A DNA stretch of 64,000 nucleotides from Neorhizobium sp. JUb45 (GCF_004343585.1 NZ_SLYW01000001.1:372001-436000), one strand, 5' to 3'; shown: positions 10,782-20,386, counted from the first letter of the stretch. Notes: generated from the sequence alone by a model not told the origin. Numbers and translations are program-made.

Positions 10782-13700
10782 TCATACTCCAAGTGGCCGG
10801 CGCAGATCGAGCGTCAGCGGAAATTCGGGCGAGGGCACTTCGGCTGCGAGCTGATAATGCCCGGCTGTGTGCCCCCATGGTTCGAACCGCGACAGTCGGC
10901 GTGCTTCTGCTTCATTGCCGTTGACCGGAAAGGTCTCATAATTGCGCCCGCCCGGATGAGCAACATGATATCTGCAGCCGCCGATCGCCCGGCCGGACCA
11001 TGTATCATAGATGTCGAATGTAAGCGGCGTGTTAACCGGCAACATCGGATGCAGGCCGGATCTCGGCTGCCAGGCCTTGAAACGCACGCCGGCCACCGAA
11101 ATGCCGGAGGTATCGGTTGCCTTGAGCGGCACGGCGCGGCCGTTGCAGGCAACGGTATAACGCTCCGGATTGCCGGTTTCGAGCCGCACCTGCAGGCGTT
11201 CGACCGAACTATCGACAAACCGCACCGTGCCACCGATGGCACCCTGTTCGCCCATCACGTGCCATGGCTCCAGCGCCTGGCGCAGTTCCAGCTTGGCGCC
11301 TTGCTGCTCCACCTCGCCGAAGAATGGGAAGCGGAATTCCAGCTGGGCGGCGAACCATTCGGGGCGCAGATCGAAACCGTTTTCGCGCAGGTCCTGCAAC
11401 ACGTCCATGAAATCGGCCCAGACGTAATGGGACAGCATGAAGCGGTCGGCAAGTGCCGTGCCCCAGCGCACGAATTTTCCCTGCACCGGATTTTTCCAGA
11501 AGCGTGCGATCAGCGCCCGCACCAGCAATTGCTGGGCGAGCGACATGCGCGCATTCGGCGGCATTTCGAAACCGCGGAATTCTACGAGGCCGAGACGGCC
11601 GGTCGGGCCATCCGGGGAAAACAGTTTGTCGATGCAGATTTCCGAGCGGTGGGTATTGCCGGTGACGTCGGTCAGCAGGTTGCGGAACAGCCGGTCGACC
11701 AGCCATGGCAAAGGCGGCTGGCCTTGACCTGGGACAGGTACCTGCGAAAGCGCGATTTCCAGTTCGTACATGGAATCGTGGCGGGCCTCGTCGATGCGCG
11801 GCGCCTGTGAGGTCGGGCCGATGAACATGCCGGAAAACAGGTAGGACAGAGACGGGTGGCGCTGCCAGTGTAGCACGATGCTTTTCAAGAGGTCCGGGCG
11901 GCGCAGGAACGGGCTGTCGGCCGGATTGGCGCCACCGACCACGACATGGTTGCCGCCGCCGGTGCCGGTGTGGCGGCCGTCGATCATGAACTTGTCGGCA
12001 CCCAGACGCGTCTGGCGGGCTTCCTCGTAGATCGCGGTGGTGATGTCGACGGTTTCCTTCCAGCTTTCGGCCGGATGGATGTTGACCTCGATGACGCCGG
12101 GATCGGGCGCGACGCGGATGACGTGGATGCGCTCGTCATGTGGTGGCGCATAACCTTCGATATGGACCGGCAGGCCGAGTTCGGCGGCGGCGTTTTCGGC
12201 AGCGGCGATCAGTTCGAGATAGTCCTCGATCTTTTCCACCGGCGGCATGAAGACGCACAGGCGGCCGTCGCGCGCCTCGACCGAAACCGCGGTGCGCACC
12301 GCACCGGCAATCTCACTCAGCGTTTGTTCGACGCGTCCGAGATTGGCGGGATCACTGGCCGTGAACGAGGACTCCGGCATGGCGCGGCCCTGACCGCCAG
12401 CATGGCCGATCGGTACGATGGCTTCAGGCAGGGGAGCGCGCGGGATGGAGGGGTCGGCCTCGTGGATATAGGGAAATTGCGAGGCCGGAATGAAAGGCAG
12501 GGTGCCGAGCGGCAGGCGATAACCGACGGGGCTGTCGCCGGGCACAAGGAAAATCTTGCCGCGCCGCGTGCTCCATTTTTCGCTGATCCAGCGCCGGGTC
12601 TGCGGCGCGCCGCTGGCATGGGCGTTCCAGGCCTGCACCGGCAAGACATGGCCGGTCGGTTTGGTCAGGCCACGTTCGAACACGCGGGCGATGCGGTTGC
12701 GCTCCTCCGGATCCTTCAGCTGTGAATTGGACGGATCGACATTTTCGGGCAGCGAGCCTTCCTTGATGATCCATTCGGCCGGATCCTCGAAAGCGGGCAC
12801 CACCATCTCGGCATCGATGCCGAGTTCGCCGGCAAGGGCGGTGAGAAAGTTTTCCGAATCACTTTCGCTGACACCGTAATCGCCGCCTTCCTGGGCCACC
12901 AGATCGGGGTTCTGCCAGATCGGCTTGCCGTCCTTGCGCCAGTAGAGCGAAAACGTCCAGCGCGGCAGGCTTTCGCCGGGATACCATTTGCCCTGGCCGT
13001 AATGCAGGAAACCGCCGGGCGCGAATTTTTCGCGCAGGCGGCGGATCAGCACATCGGCCTTTTCGCGCTTGGTGGGGCCGACGGCGCCGGTGTTCCATTC
13101 GTCGGATTCGAAATCGTCGATCGACACGAAAGTCGGCTCGCCACCCATGGTGAGGCGCACGTCCTGCGCTTCGAGGACGCGATCCACCTGTTCGCCAAGC
13201 GCATTGAGCGCTTCCCAGCTTTCATCGGAAAACGGTTTGGTGATGCGCGGATGTTCGGCCACGCGGGTGACGTTCATGGCGAAATCGAACGCGGTGTTGG
13301 CCTCGCCGAAATACCCGCCGGAAATCGGTGCGGCATTGCTGTAATGCGGGGTGGCGGCCAGCGGAATGTGGCTTTCGCCGGTCAGGAGCCCGGAGGTCGG
13401 GTCGAGACCCACCCAGCCGGCGCCGGGAAGATAGACTTCGCACCAGGCGTGCAGATCGGTGAAATCCACTTCCGTTCCGGAGGGGCCGTCGAGCGCCTTC
13501 AGGTCCGGCGTCAGCTGGATCAGGTAACCCGAGACGAAGCGGGTGGCAAAACCGAGATTGCGCAGGATCTGCACCAGCAGCCAGGATGTGTCGCGACAGG
13601 ACCCCATGGCCGAAAGCAGGGTCTGTTCCGGCGTCTGCACGCCCGGTTCCATGCGGATGACATACCCGATCGCCTGCTGCAGGCGGGCGTTGATGCCGAC

Positions 13701-14138
13701 CACCATGTCGACGGTCGGCTGGTCGGGCGACATGTCGAAATCGCGAAGGTAATCGATCAGCGCCGGGCCGGGCGGTTCCGGGATCATGTAGATCGACAGG
13801 TCTTCGGCCAGTTCCTCAGGGTATTTGAACGGCCAGAGCGTCGCGTCTTCCTCAACGAAGAAATCGAACGGATTATAGACCGTCATGTCGGCGATCAGAT
13901 CGACCTCGATCTTGAACTCGCTGACCGGATCGGGAAACACGAAACGGGCGAGGTAATTGCCGTAGGGATCCTGCTGCAGGTTCACGAAGTGGTTTTGCGG
14001 TGTCACCTTCAGTGAATGCGACAGCACTTTCGTGCGCGAGTGGGCTGCCGGTTTCAGCCGGATGATTTGCGGCCCGAGCCGGACGGGTTTGTCATAGATA
14101 TAGTGAGTAAGATGGTAGACGCTTGCCTTGATCGACAT
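10782..14138 (-). CDS. Large transglutaminase-DUF2126 protein
   Basis: The 1118-residue protein has an N-terminal transglutaminase part ([20 protein letters not shown]; triad Cys in [10 protein letters not shown], His in [10 protein letters not shown], Asp in GLDPTSG) and a long DUF2126 C-terminal part. The latter holds a glycine/histidine-rich block [18 protein letters not shown], reminiscent of ligases of the glutamine-synthetase/GCS superfamily (recalled from the literature, not tested). It thus combines an amide-cleaving or transfer fold with a possible ligase. The start [10 protein letters not shown] at 14138 is chosen over a longer frame from 14243 because AAGGGG stands six bases before it. 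It is the first gene of the cluster; the ATP-grasp/alpha-E gene follows after 9 bases. Confidence 0.88.
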   Translation of the reverse strand: MSIKASVYHLTHYIYDKPVRLGPQIIRLKPAAHSRTKVLSHSLKVTPQNHFVNLQQDPYGNYLARFVFPDPVSEFKIEVDLIADMTVYNPFDFFVEEDATLWPFKYPEELAEDLSIYMIPEPPGPALIDYLRDFDMSPDQPTVDMVVGINARLQQAIGYVIRMEPGVQTPEQTLLSAMGSCRDTSWLLVQILRNLGFATRFVSGYLIQLTPDLKALDGPSGTEVDFTDLHAWCEVYLPGAGWVGLDPTSGLLTGESHIPLAATPHYSNAAPISGGYFGEANTAFDFAMNVTRVAEHPRITKPFSDESWEALNALGEQVDRVLEAQDVRLTMGGEPTFVSIDDFESDEWNTGAVGPTKREKADVLIRRLREKFAPGGFLHYGQGKWYPGESLPRWTFSLYWRKDGKPIWQNPDLVAQEGGDYGVSESDSENFLTALAGELGIDAEMVVPAFEDPAEWIIKEGSLPENVDPSNSQLKDPEERNRIARVFERGLTKPTGHVLPVQAWNAHASGAPQTRRWISEKWSTRRGKIFLVPGDSPVGYRLPLGTLPFIPASQFPYIHEADPSIPRAPLPEAIVPIGHAGGQGRAMPESSFTASDPANLGRVEQTLSEIAGAVRTAVSVEARDGRLCVFMPPVEKIEDYLELIAAAENAAAELGLPVHIEGYAPPHDERIHVIRVAPDPGVIEVNIHPAESWKETVDITTAIYEEARQTRLGADKFMIDGRHTGTGGGNHVVVGGANPADSPFLRRPDLLKSIVLHWQRHPSLSYLFSGMFIGPTSQAPRIDEARHDSMYELEIALSQVPVPGQGQPPLPWLVDRLFRNLLTDVTGNTHRSEICIDKLFSPDGPTGRLGLVEFRGFEMPPNARMSLAQQLLVRALIARFWKNPVQGKFVRWGTALADRFMLSHYVWADFMDVLQDLRENGFDLRPEWFAAQLEFRFPFFGEVEQQGAKLELRQALEPWHVMGEQGAIGGTVRFVDSSVERLQVRLETGNPERYTVACNGRAVPLKATDTSGISVAGVRFKAWQPRSGLHPMLPVNTPLTFDIYDTWSGRAIGGCRYHVAHPGGRNYETFPVNGNEAEARRLSRFEPWGHTAGHYQLAAEVPSPEFPLTLDLRRPLGV

Positions 14139-14373
14139 CGTTCCCCTTAAGGCCCTTTGCGGGCGCCCCTTGCCCGGTCTCGTTTGAATGGACCGGTGCA
14201 TCTTCGTTAAGGCGAGTTTGTGCAATGCGGGGAGAGAATGCAAGGCGGTTTCGGGCGCCGGTACAATCGGCCTTCGTCAAAGCCGCAAAAGCCGGCATAT
14301 GACGCCTGTGTCATGTCTGCCGGTTACGCTTTCCGATATGCAGATGAGGATAGTCACCGTCTTTTGTGGCAAT

Positions 14374-14403
14374 GTAAGGCTTTCTTTATGAGTAAAGCTT
14401 TAC
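14374..14403 (+). promoter_or_regulatory. Inverted repeat in front of the diguanylate cyclase gene
   Basis: GTAAGGCTTT (14374-14383) and AAAGCTTTAC (14394-14403) pair over 10 positions with one G-U. The repeat ends 9 bases before the ATG, where no clear ribosome-binding site is seen, so a hairpin here could affect translation or be a DNA operator. Confidence 0.35.
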
Positions 14404-14412
14404 GTATCCGCC

Positions 14413-15573
14413 ATGTTGTCAGCTCTTATAACCTCCTCCAGCCTTGCCATCGCGAGCCTGCTGATCGGCTTTGCATTGTTCGTCGCCTGGTGGCAGTTCG
14501 GGCGCAGGACCCATGCGCTGATCTGGGCGTTTTCCTTCATGGCCGCGGCGCTCGGGCACGGTACGCGCATCATCGGCGGGCCGCTGTCCGGTCATAGCGA
14601 TTTTCTCGCCATGCTGGCCTGCCATGCATCGGTTGCCAGCTTTGCCTTTCTGGCTTGGGGTTTTCGGCTGCGGGCAGGGCGCGGCAACCGCCTGACTATC
14701 GGCTGCTGGGTCATCGCGACGCTGGCCTTGCTCACCTGCTATTTCGTCATCGGCGGGGGAGAGGGGCGGATGTTGAACCGCATCATCACCGCCGCCGGTG
14801 ATGCCGTCATGGTTGCCATCATCGTTTTCACGATCGGTTCTTCCAGTCGGCTGGCTGCCACCGTGCGCTGGCTGTTCGTTGTGTACGGCGCCTATATCTG
14901 CAGCGTTGGCATCGCCGCATGGTTGGCGCGCGATGGCGGTATGATCGGAAATCCGGTGTTCATCGCCGTGCTGTCGATCGGCACGCCGACCGGCATGATC
15001 GCCACCGGGCTTTTGACGCTTCTGATCGTTGCCGCCGATCTGGCTGAGGAATTGCGCCGGCAGGCGATCGCCGATCCGCTGACCGGGCTTTTGAACAGAC
15101 GCGGCCTTGAGCAGGCGGTGACGCCAATCTTTGCTTCCGGCGGTCGGGCAGGACGCCCACTGGTGGTGGTGCTGGCCGATATAGACCGTTTCAAATCGAT
15201 CAACGATCGTCTTGGCCATGCCGGCGGCGATGTGGTGCTGAAGGCTTTTGCCGCGCATCTGTTGTCGGAGCGTCGCAAGGGCGATCTGGTGGCGCGGATC
15301 GGCGGTGAGGAATTTGCGATCGTTTTGCCGGATGTGGATATTCACGAGGCGGTGGCGCTGGTGGAAACCATCCGCGCCGGTGTTTCGCATGCTTTGCGCG
15401 GCGGCGTGCCGATCAGGGACATTACCGCCAGTTTCGGCATTGCTCTGGTTGGAGATGGCGAAACTTTTGAAGCCACGCTCGGCCGCGCCGATGCCGCGCT
15501 CTACCGTTCAAAAACGGGCGGCCGCAACGCCGTGACGCTGGAGCCGCCGCATGACCTGGCACGCGCCGGCTGA
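14413..15573 (+). CDS. Membrane-bound diguanylate cyclase (GGDEF)
   Basis: Makes the second messenger c-di-GMP from two GTP. About 210 residues of mostly hydrophobic sequence (six or so transmembrane helices) precede a GGDEF domain beginning near ADPLTGLLNRRGLE. The active-site motif is GGEEF (ARIGGEEFAIVLPD). The inhibitory RxxD site is present as RKGD, five residues upstream, so product feedback is expected. No EAL or known sensor domain is seen; the membrane part is presumably the sensor. It is a single gene, divergent from the DUF2126 cluster and convergent with the hydroquinone reductase gene, whose stop lies only 3 bases away. An inverted repeat stands directly upstream. Confidence 0.92.
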   Translation: MLSALITSSSLAIASLLIGFALFVAWWQFGRRTHALIWAFSFMAAALGHGTRIIGGPLSGHSDFLAMLACHASVASFAFLAWGFRLRAGRGNRLTIGCWVIATLALLTCYFVIGGGEGRMLNRIITAAGDAVMVAIIVFTIGSSSRLAATVRWLFVVYGAYICSVGIAAWLARDGGMIGNPVFIAVLSIGTPTGMIATGLLTLLIVAADLAEELRRQAIADPLTGLLNRRGLEQAVTPIFASGGRAGRPLVVVLADIDRFKSINDRLGHAGGDVVLKAFAAHLLSERRKGDLVARIGGEEFAIVLPDVDIHEAVALVETIRAGVSHALRGGVPIRDITASFGIALVGDGETFEATLGRADAALYRSKTGGRNAVTLEPPHDLARAG

Positions 15574-15576
15574 GTT

Positions 15577-16536
15577 TCAATCCGTCACGCCCGGCAGATC
15601 AGGGCCCACCGGCACGATGCCGTTCGGGTTGAGCGCCTTGATCGAATAATAGCCCTGCTTGATATGGTCGATATCGACCGTTTCGCGCACGCCCGGCAGC
15701 GACAGGACACGCAGCATATAGGCCTGCAGGGCTGCATAATCGGCGATGCGGCGCAGATTGCATTTGAAGATGCCGTGATAGGCGGCATCGAAGCGGATCA
15801 GCGTCACGAACAGGCGCACATCGGCTGCCGTCACCCGGTCGCCGAACAGGAATTGTCTGCCGTCTGCCAGCCGTGTCTCCAGCGTGTCAAGCATGGAGAA
15901 GACATCGGCGAAGGCTTCTTCATAGGCGCCTTGCGTGGTGGCGAAACCGGCGCGGTAAACGCCGTTGTTCAGTTTTGGGTAAAAGGCCTCGGCCAGCGCG
16001 TCGATTTGCGCGGCGATATCGGCGGGGTAAAGATCGATCGTGTCATCCGCCAGATCGCCAAAACCGCTGTTGAGCATTTTCAGGATGTCTGCGGATTCGT
16101 TGTTGACGATGGTCTTCTTCTGTTTGTCCCAGAGGACAGGCACGGTGGCGCGGCCGGTATAATGCGGGTCGGCCTTCGTGTAGATTTCATGCATGTAGGT
16201 GGCGCCATTCAGCGTGTCCAAGTCTGCGCCGGGATAGCTGCCGAACTGCCAGCCTTCGTGCGACAGTTTTGGCTCGACGACGGAAACGGAAATGACGTCT
16301 TCCAGCTTCTTCAGCTTGCGGCCGATCAGCGTGCGCGACGCCCAGGGGCAGATCAGCGCGACATAAAGGTGGTAACGGCCAGCCTCGGCCTTGAAACCGG
16401 CGTCACCGGTCGGGCCGGCGGAGCCATGGGGCGTGACCCAATGACGAAAGCCGGAGACCTGCCGCACAAAACCGCCCTTGGCATCGGTTGCCTGAACCGG
16501 ATGCCATTCGGCCGTCCATTTTCCATCTACGAGCAT
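15577..16536 (-). CDS. yqjG: Glutathionyl-hydroquinone reductase (Xi-class GST, YqjG/ECM4 type)
   Basis: Reduces glutathionyl-hydroquinones and similar conjugates, giving free hydroquinone and oxidised glutathione. The 319-residue product contains the hallmark catalytic motif in VALICPWASRTLIGR, the Xi-class blocks IVNNESADILKML and GVYRAGFATTQ, and a C-terminal helical domain. The start at 16536 (MLVDGKWTAEW) is supported by AGGAAG seven bases upstream; the longer frame to 16638 runs into the preceding gene. A DoxX-family gene lies 61 bases upstream on the same strand. E. coli has the same pair (yqjF-yqjG), so the two probably work together in redox or quinone detoxification. Confidence 0.92.
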   Translation of the reverse strand: MLVDGKWTAEWHPVQATDAKGGFVRQVSGFRHWVTPHGSAGPTGDAGFKAEAGRYHLYVALICPWASRTLIGRKLKKLEDVISVSVVEPKLSHEGWQFGSYPGADLDTLNGATYMHEIYTKADPHYTGRATVPVLWDKQKKTIVNNESADILKMLNSGFGDLADDTIDLYPADIAAQIDALAEAFYPKLNNGVYRAGFATTQGAYEEAFADVFSMLDTLETRLADGRQFLFGDRVTAADVRLFVTLIRFDAAYHGIFKCNLRRIADYAALQAYMLRVLSLPGVRETVDIDHIKQGYYSIKALNPNGIVPVGPDLPGVTD

Positions 16537-16597
16537 TTTTGTCTTCCTGTCTGCGGTAGATGGCAGGGTATCACAGGATTCCCTGCCATCCGGATTT

Positions 16598-17008
16598 TTA
16601 GCGCTTGCCGACCGGGGTCGGGCGCAGGGCGTAAGCACCGTCGCCGATCAGGGCCAGCGCGATCAGGCCGATGATCCAGAACGCCGGGAATTCCCAGCCG
16701 CCATTCGGGTTGTTGAAGAAGAAACCGGCTGCGCCGTGAACGGTGAAGATCGCACCGAGCAGGATCGGGATCAGGGCAATGGCGGCCAGGCGCGGCAGAA
16801 CGCCGAGGATGAGCGCCAGCGCGCCGACCAGTTCCCAGGCGATGGTGACATAGGCCAGCCAGCCCGGCAGACCGAGCGAGGAAAAGAAACCGGCAGTGCC
16901 GGCGGGGGTGAACACAAAGATCTTCAGGCCGGCATGGGCCAGAAACAGGATGCCGAGGCTGAGGCGGAGAATGAGGGCAGCGTAAGGGGCCGTGCGGGCG
17001 TCGATCAT
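16598..17008 (-). CDS. DoxX-family membrane protein (YqjF-like)
   Basis: The 136-residue protein has four predicted transmembrane helices (ALILRLSLGILFLAHAGLKI, LAYVTIAWELVGALALILGV, AIALIPILLGAIF, FWIIGLIALALIGDGAYAL). The DoxX pattern LRxxLGxxFLxHGxxK is recognisable near the N-terminus. Members sit in the inner membrane and are linked to quinone or thiol redox handling, but their reaction is not settled. It is followed by the glutathionyl-hydroquinone reductase gene in the same direction, as in enterobacteria. Start at the ATG at 17008; AAGG lies upstream. Confidence 0.85.
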   Translation of the reverse strand: MIDARTAPYAALILRLSLGILFLAHAGLKIFVFTPAGTAGFFSSLGLPGWLAYVTIAWELVGALALILGVLPRLAAIALIPILLGAIFTVHGAAGFFFNNPNGGWEFPAFWIIGLIALALIGDGAYALRPTPVGKR

Positions 17009-17160
17009 GGGTGCAAAACCTTGGGGCTAAGAGCAATAATGCTGCGCTTATGCACCGTTTCCGTGCGGCCGATTATCCGGTTAAGATGAGAATAATTGTT
17101 TCTGATTTGGAAGGAATGGTGGGCGTAAACGGTTGGAGGGCGCTATTGCGCCATTCGCAG

Positions 17161-17463
17161 TCATTCTCGAGGAAGCTTTTCTGCAATTTCTTGAAACTGC
17201 GCAGCAGTAAATCCCGTAAGCGTCGGCATCTCCCAGTCAAAAAAAGACTTGCTGGAGATTGCATGTAGGATCAGCAGTCGCAAACCGTGCATTTCCTCTG
17301 GAGTGAGGCCAGGATTTGGCACGACTGATCTCAGCCCCACGGCGATTTTTTCAGCGGCCTTTCGAGGTGATGCCCCCAAAAGGATGACATCGTCATCTCG
17401 TTCCAGTTGCTCAAGAGCGTCGATGATAGTCTGAATGATTGTCGTGTTATGAGGTTCGTTCAT
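17161..17463 (-). CDS. Small protein of unknown function
   Basis: This 100-residue, acidic, largely helical protein has no signal peptide or membrane segment. The N-terminal third (IQTIIDALEQLERDDDVILL) is followed by a polar middle and KSFFDWEMPTLTGFTAAQFQEIAE at the C-terminus (read from positions 17161-17240). I recognise no family. Its base composition is less GC-rich than its neighbours, which could mean recent acquisition. No clear ribosome-binding site precedes the ATG. It stands alone, with 120 or more bases of spacing on each side. Confidence 0.5.
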   Translation of the reverse strand: MNEPHNTTIIQTIIDALEQLERDDDVILLGASPRKAAEKIAVGLRSVVPNPGLTPEEMHGLRLLILHAISSKSFFDWEMPTLTGFTAAQFQEIAEKLPRE

Positions 17464-17587
17464 TGGCAGTCGGTCAGCAGTGAAGTTTGGTCAGAGAGTC
17501 CATAACAGGCACAGCACCAGAGGCAACCAAAAGTCCGCATCAGGCCGATAGTGGTCGCCCGCTCGATGACCCGCACCGTTCTGTACC

Positions 17588-18499
17588 CTACCACCCCTTG
17601 TCCCAATCCGGCCGCCCCCGGAATGCTGCACTCAAAAAATCCACCAGCACCCTCACTTTCAAGGCCAGATGTCGCCCCGGTGGATAAAGCGCATAGATGC
17701 CGAAATCGTCGTAACCGCGCTCCGATAGAAGCAAGGTCAGCCGGCCATCCCGCAGGCAGGGGCCGGCGATAAAACTCGGCAGACGGGCGATGCCGAAACC
17801 CGCAAGCGTGGCGGCAAGGCAGGCTTCTGCATTTGAGAATTGCAGCCGCCCCTTCATCACCACGGTTTCGGTGCCGCCATCGGGGTGGGCGAACTGCCAG
17901 CGAAACGGTTCGCGAAAATTGGTGTCGATGACGCAGTCATGGCCTTCCAGCTCGGCCGGCGTTTTGGGCGTGCCGCGCGCAGCAAGGTAAGCGGGGGAGG
18001 CGGCTACCACGACGCGGCTGTCGCAGAGTTTTCGCGCGATGAGGCTGCTATCCATCGGCCGGCCGACGCGGATGGCTGCATCAAAACCTTCATCCACCAG
18101 ATTAACGTTTCGATCAGAAAAATTAACATCCAGCTGTATATCGCTGTATTGTTTGGCAAATTCTATTAAGATAGGTGCCAGCTGTGCGGTGCCGAAGGTG
18201 ATCGGCGCGCTGATCCTCAATCGTCCCGAAGGTGCGCCGGAAGCATGGCGCGTGACGGTGTCCAGCGCCTGATAATCGTCCAGCAGCGGCTTGATGCCCT
18301 CCAGATAACCGCGGCCGGCTTCGGTCAAAGACAGAGCGCGGGTGGTGCGCGACAGCAATTGCACGCCGAGTTCCGCTTCCAGCCGCGACACCAGTTTCGA
18401 TGCCTGTCCGGTACTGGCGCCCAGCTTCGCGGCGGCGGCGGCAAAACTGCCGCTTTCGGCCACGGCGACGAACATCCGATCACATTCGAGCCGATTCAT
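17588..18499 (-). CDS. LysR-family transcriptional regulator
   Basis: The 303-residue protein has an N-terminal winged helix-turn-helix (FVAVAESGSFAAAAAKLGAS, QASKLVSRLEAELGVQLLSR) and a periplasmic-binding-protein-like effector domain (GRLRISAPITFGTAQLAP). It resembles the broad 'CrgA/AaeR-like' LysR group. LysR regulators usually control a divergent neighbour; here the divergent gene is an acyltransferase 376 bases away, so its target is unclear. Effector unknown. Confidence 0.88.
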   Translation of the reverse strand: MNRLECDRMFVAVAESGSFAAAAAKLGASTGQASKLVSRLEAELGVQLLSRTTRALSLTEAGRGYLEGIKPLLDDYQALDTVTRHASGAPSGRLRISAPITFGTAQLAPILIEFAKQYSDIQLDVNFSDRNVNLVDEGFDAAIRVGRPMDSSLIARKLCDSRVVVAASPAYLAARGTPKTPAELEGHDCVIDTNFREPFRWQFAHPDGGTETVVMKGRLQFSNAEACLAATLAGFGIARLPSFIAGPCLRDGRLTLLLSERGYDDFGIYALYPPGRHLALKVRVLVDFLSAAFRGRPDWDKGW

Positions 18500-18840
18500 T
18501 TTCCAGTCTCCGTATTCTTTTCGGACGCTTCCAGGGGCAGGGATGCCCCATTCGCATGCAAAAGGCGTTTATTATTCAATTCATGCGGGTGTTTTTTAAG
18601 TGCGGGGGTTGAATTTTCCGCGATGTTCTTGTTAATTGACATCCGCAAGTTGAGCTAAAACGAGACGGTATCTGATTTATCCATCGGGATAAGACGGGTT
18701 CCTTGATCTTCGAACCGATCGCCTGGCTCATCTGCCGATGCAGCATGGACCGGCAGGCCTTTGAATTGAGCGGTCTGCCGCAGAACAGCGAAATCCGCCG
18801 GGCTTCCCGCCGACGTGCATACCCTCATCTGGAAAATCAA
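18500..18840. other. Gene-less stretch between LysR gene and acyltransferase gene
   Basis: About 340 bases carry no credible gene; small frames here lack ribosome-binding sites and family resemblance. The part next to the LysR gene (18590-18660) is AT-richer and probably holds its promoter. No repeat or RNA gene was seen apart from the hairpin at 18841. Confidence 0.5.
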
Positions 18841-18864
18841 CGCCAAAGTTTTGCAACTTTGGCG
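18841..18864 (+). promoter_or_regulatory. Perfect hairpin just before the acyltransferase ribosome-binding site
   Basis: CGCCAAAGTT, a TTGC loop and AACTTTGGCG form a perfect 10-bp stem with a 4-base loop. It ends directly before AAAGGA (18865-18870), the ribosome-binding site of the gene starting at 18876. There is no T-run, so it is not an ordinary terminator. An operator or an mRNA stability/translation element are both possible. Confidence 0.5.
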
Positions 18865-18875
18865 AAAGGACGTTC

Positions 18876-20042
18876 ATGGCCTCTGTCCCGTCAAGCATTG
18901 TGCCCGGTGTTCAGCAGATTTACGGCCCGGCCGGCGGCAAGGCAATATCCGTCAGCGGTTACGTTGCCGGTCTCGACGGGTTGCGTGGCATTGCGGTCAT
19001 ATCCGTCATTCTCGGGCATTTCGGCGCGCCCGGTTTTTCCGTTGCCGGCGGTTATGGCGTCGATGTCTTTTTCGTCCTGAGCGGTTATCTGATCTCGAAA
19101 ATCATCATCGGTTACGCCGAGCGCGGCACTCCTCTTTCCACCTTCTACTGGAACAGGTTCGCGCGTCTGGTGCCGCCGCTCGTGCTTGTCTGCGCCTGCC
19201 TGTTTCTGTTGCCGTCCTCATGGCTGAGCACATGGGGGGCCGTGCTGAATACGGCCAATGCGCTGTTCTATACGGCCAACTGGACGCGCGCCTTTCCGAC
19301 GCCCGGTTGGCCGAATTTCATGGCGCATAGCTGGTCCCTGTCCGTCGAGGAGCAGTTCTATCTTCTCTGGCCGCCGCTTCTTTATTACGCCACCCGGCGC
19401 CACAGGCAGGTTTTGGCGACGCTTCTGGTCACAACGGGCTCGTTGCTGCTCTTGATGTTCCTGATCCGCATCGGGGCAAGCGAGGGGCATTTGTACAATG
19501 GTGCGCATTCCCGCAGTCCGGCGCTTTTCATGGGCTGCTGCCTTGCGGTGTTTCCGCAGGTCCGGCTTCCCTCGTGGATGGCGCTGGCCGCGCTTCTCGC
19601 CTATTTCGGCATGGTGTGTCTGGTGTCCTATACGGCCGTTGCGGGGCTGGTCGTCAGCGTGCTGGCGCTGATCCTCGTCTGTCACGCGCGCTTTCGCGAC
19701 AACCGGGATGTGCTGACGCGGGTCCTGTCCAACCGTATCCTGATCTATTTCGGCGTCATATCCTACGGCGCCTATCTCTGGCATTTTCCGATCTGGTATG
19801 GCCTTTCGGCCAAGGCGGGGCTGTCGCCGCTGGTGGCGGGGCTTTGGGGTATTCCGGCAACGGTGCTGCTTGCGCACCTGACCTATGTCGCCATCGAATA
19901 TCCGGTGATGCAGAACCGCGAGAGGCTGGCTGCGGTGACGCGGGCTCAGCTTGGACGTATCCTGTTTGCGACGAACTGGCTTGCGATTGCCTGCGGACTT
20001 GTGCTGTTTTACGGCGGTTTTATCGTCCACGCACCTTATTGA
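18876..20042 (+). CDS. Acyltransferase family 3 membrane protein
   Basis: The 388-residue integral membrane protein belongs to the acyltransferase-3 family (OafA/NodX/ExoZ type), which adds acetyl or other acyl groups to exopolysaccharide, LPS or Nod factors from the cytoplasmic side. Typical blocks are GLDGLRGIAVISVILGHFG (catalytic His), GGYGVDVFFVLSGYLISKII, FYWNRFARLVPPL and HSWSLSVEEQFYLLWP. About ten transmembrane helices are visible. It has a good ribosome-binding site (AAAGGA, six bases before the ATG). It stands alone, with a perfect hairpin immediately upstream; the acceptor polysaccharide cannot be read from context. Confidence 0.9.
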   Translation: MASVPSSIVPGVQQIYGPAGGKAISVSGYVAGLDGLRGIAVISVILGHFGAPGFSVAGGYGVDVFFVLSGYLISKIIIGYAERGTPLSTFYWNRFARLVPPLVLVCACLFLLPSSWLSTWGAVLNTANALFYTANWTRAFPTPGWPNFMAHSWSLSVEEQFYLLWPPLLYYATRRHRQVLATLLVTTGSLLLLMFLIRIGASEGHLYNGAHSRSPALFMGCCLAVFPQVRLPSWMALAALLAYFGMVCLVSYTAVAGLVVSVLALILVCHARFRDNRDVLTRVLSNRILIYFGVISYGAYLWHFPIWYGLSAKAGLSPLVAGLWGIPATVLLAHLTYVAIEYPVMQNRERLAAVTRAQLGRILFATNWLAIACGLVLFYGGFIVHAPY

Positions 20043-20353
20043 ATGGTTGCGGGCTGATCTCGTCGCGCAGTTGACCTCCCGCGCGGCGGATATGCGCGCG
20101 GCGCCGGCCGGGTCGTGTGCGGATGTCGCTGCGTGTTTCCATGAGGACGAACGTGCGAAAATGGCAGTCAAGGTCTCCACTCCACAAACATTCACACTAT
20201 ACTTTAGACTTCACGCATATCCAGTCTGTGCCCGCCGCCCTGACTAGGCTGCGGGCCTTTTTTGCGCTTGGGCTGAGGACGGTGAACGTCGCATGGGCCG
20301 ACACAGGGCAACAGTTCAAAGAACCTGCGTGTCGCTATGTTGGTCGGGTCCCG
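20043..20353. other. Gene-less stretch after the acyltransferase gene
   Basis: No coding frame here has a convincing start or family resemblance. The only structure is a hairpin with a T-run at 20230-20263, described separately, which could close a short plus-strand RNA. AT-rich sequence at 20185-20220 precedes it. Confidence 0.4.
20230..20263 (+). terminator. Intrinsic terminator-like hairpin, plus strand
   Basis: GCCCGC (20230-20235) pairs with GCGGGC (20251-20256), extended by GCC/GGC after one mismatch, and is followed by six T. It lies 188 bases after the acyltransferase stop, far for a gene terminator, and could instead end a small RNA. Confidence 0.6.
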
Positions 20354-20386
20354 GAAAAGAAAAAGGCCCTGCGTAAACAGGGCCTT
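20354..20386 (-). terminator. Intrinsic terminator of the tRNA-Val gene
   Basis: On the minus strand AAGGCCCTG, a 6-base loop and CAGGGCCTT form a perfect 9-bp stem (20363-20386) followed by a T-rich run. It starts 16 bases past the tRNA 3' end. Confidence 0.9.

Noticed and set aside
8556..11810. 1084-codon open frame on the plus strand across the ATP-grasp and DUF2126 genes
   Set aside because: It overlaps two real genes on the other strand and spans their boundary, and its peptide has no domain. It is a codon-bias shadow.
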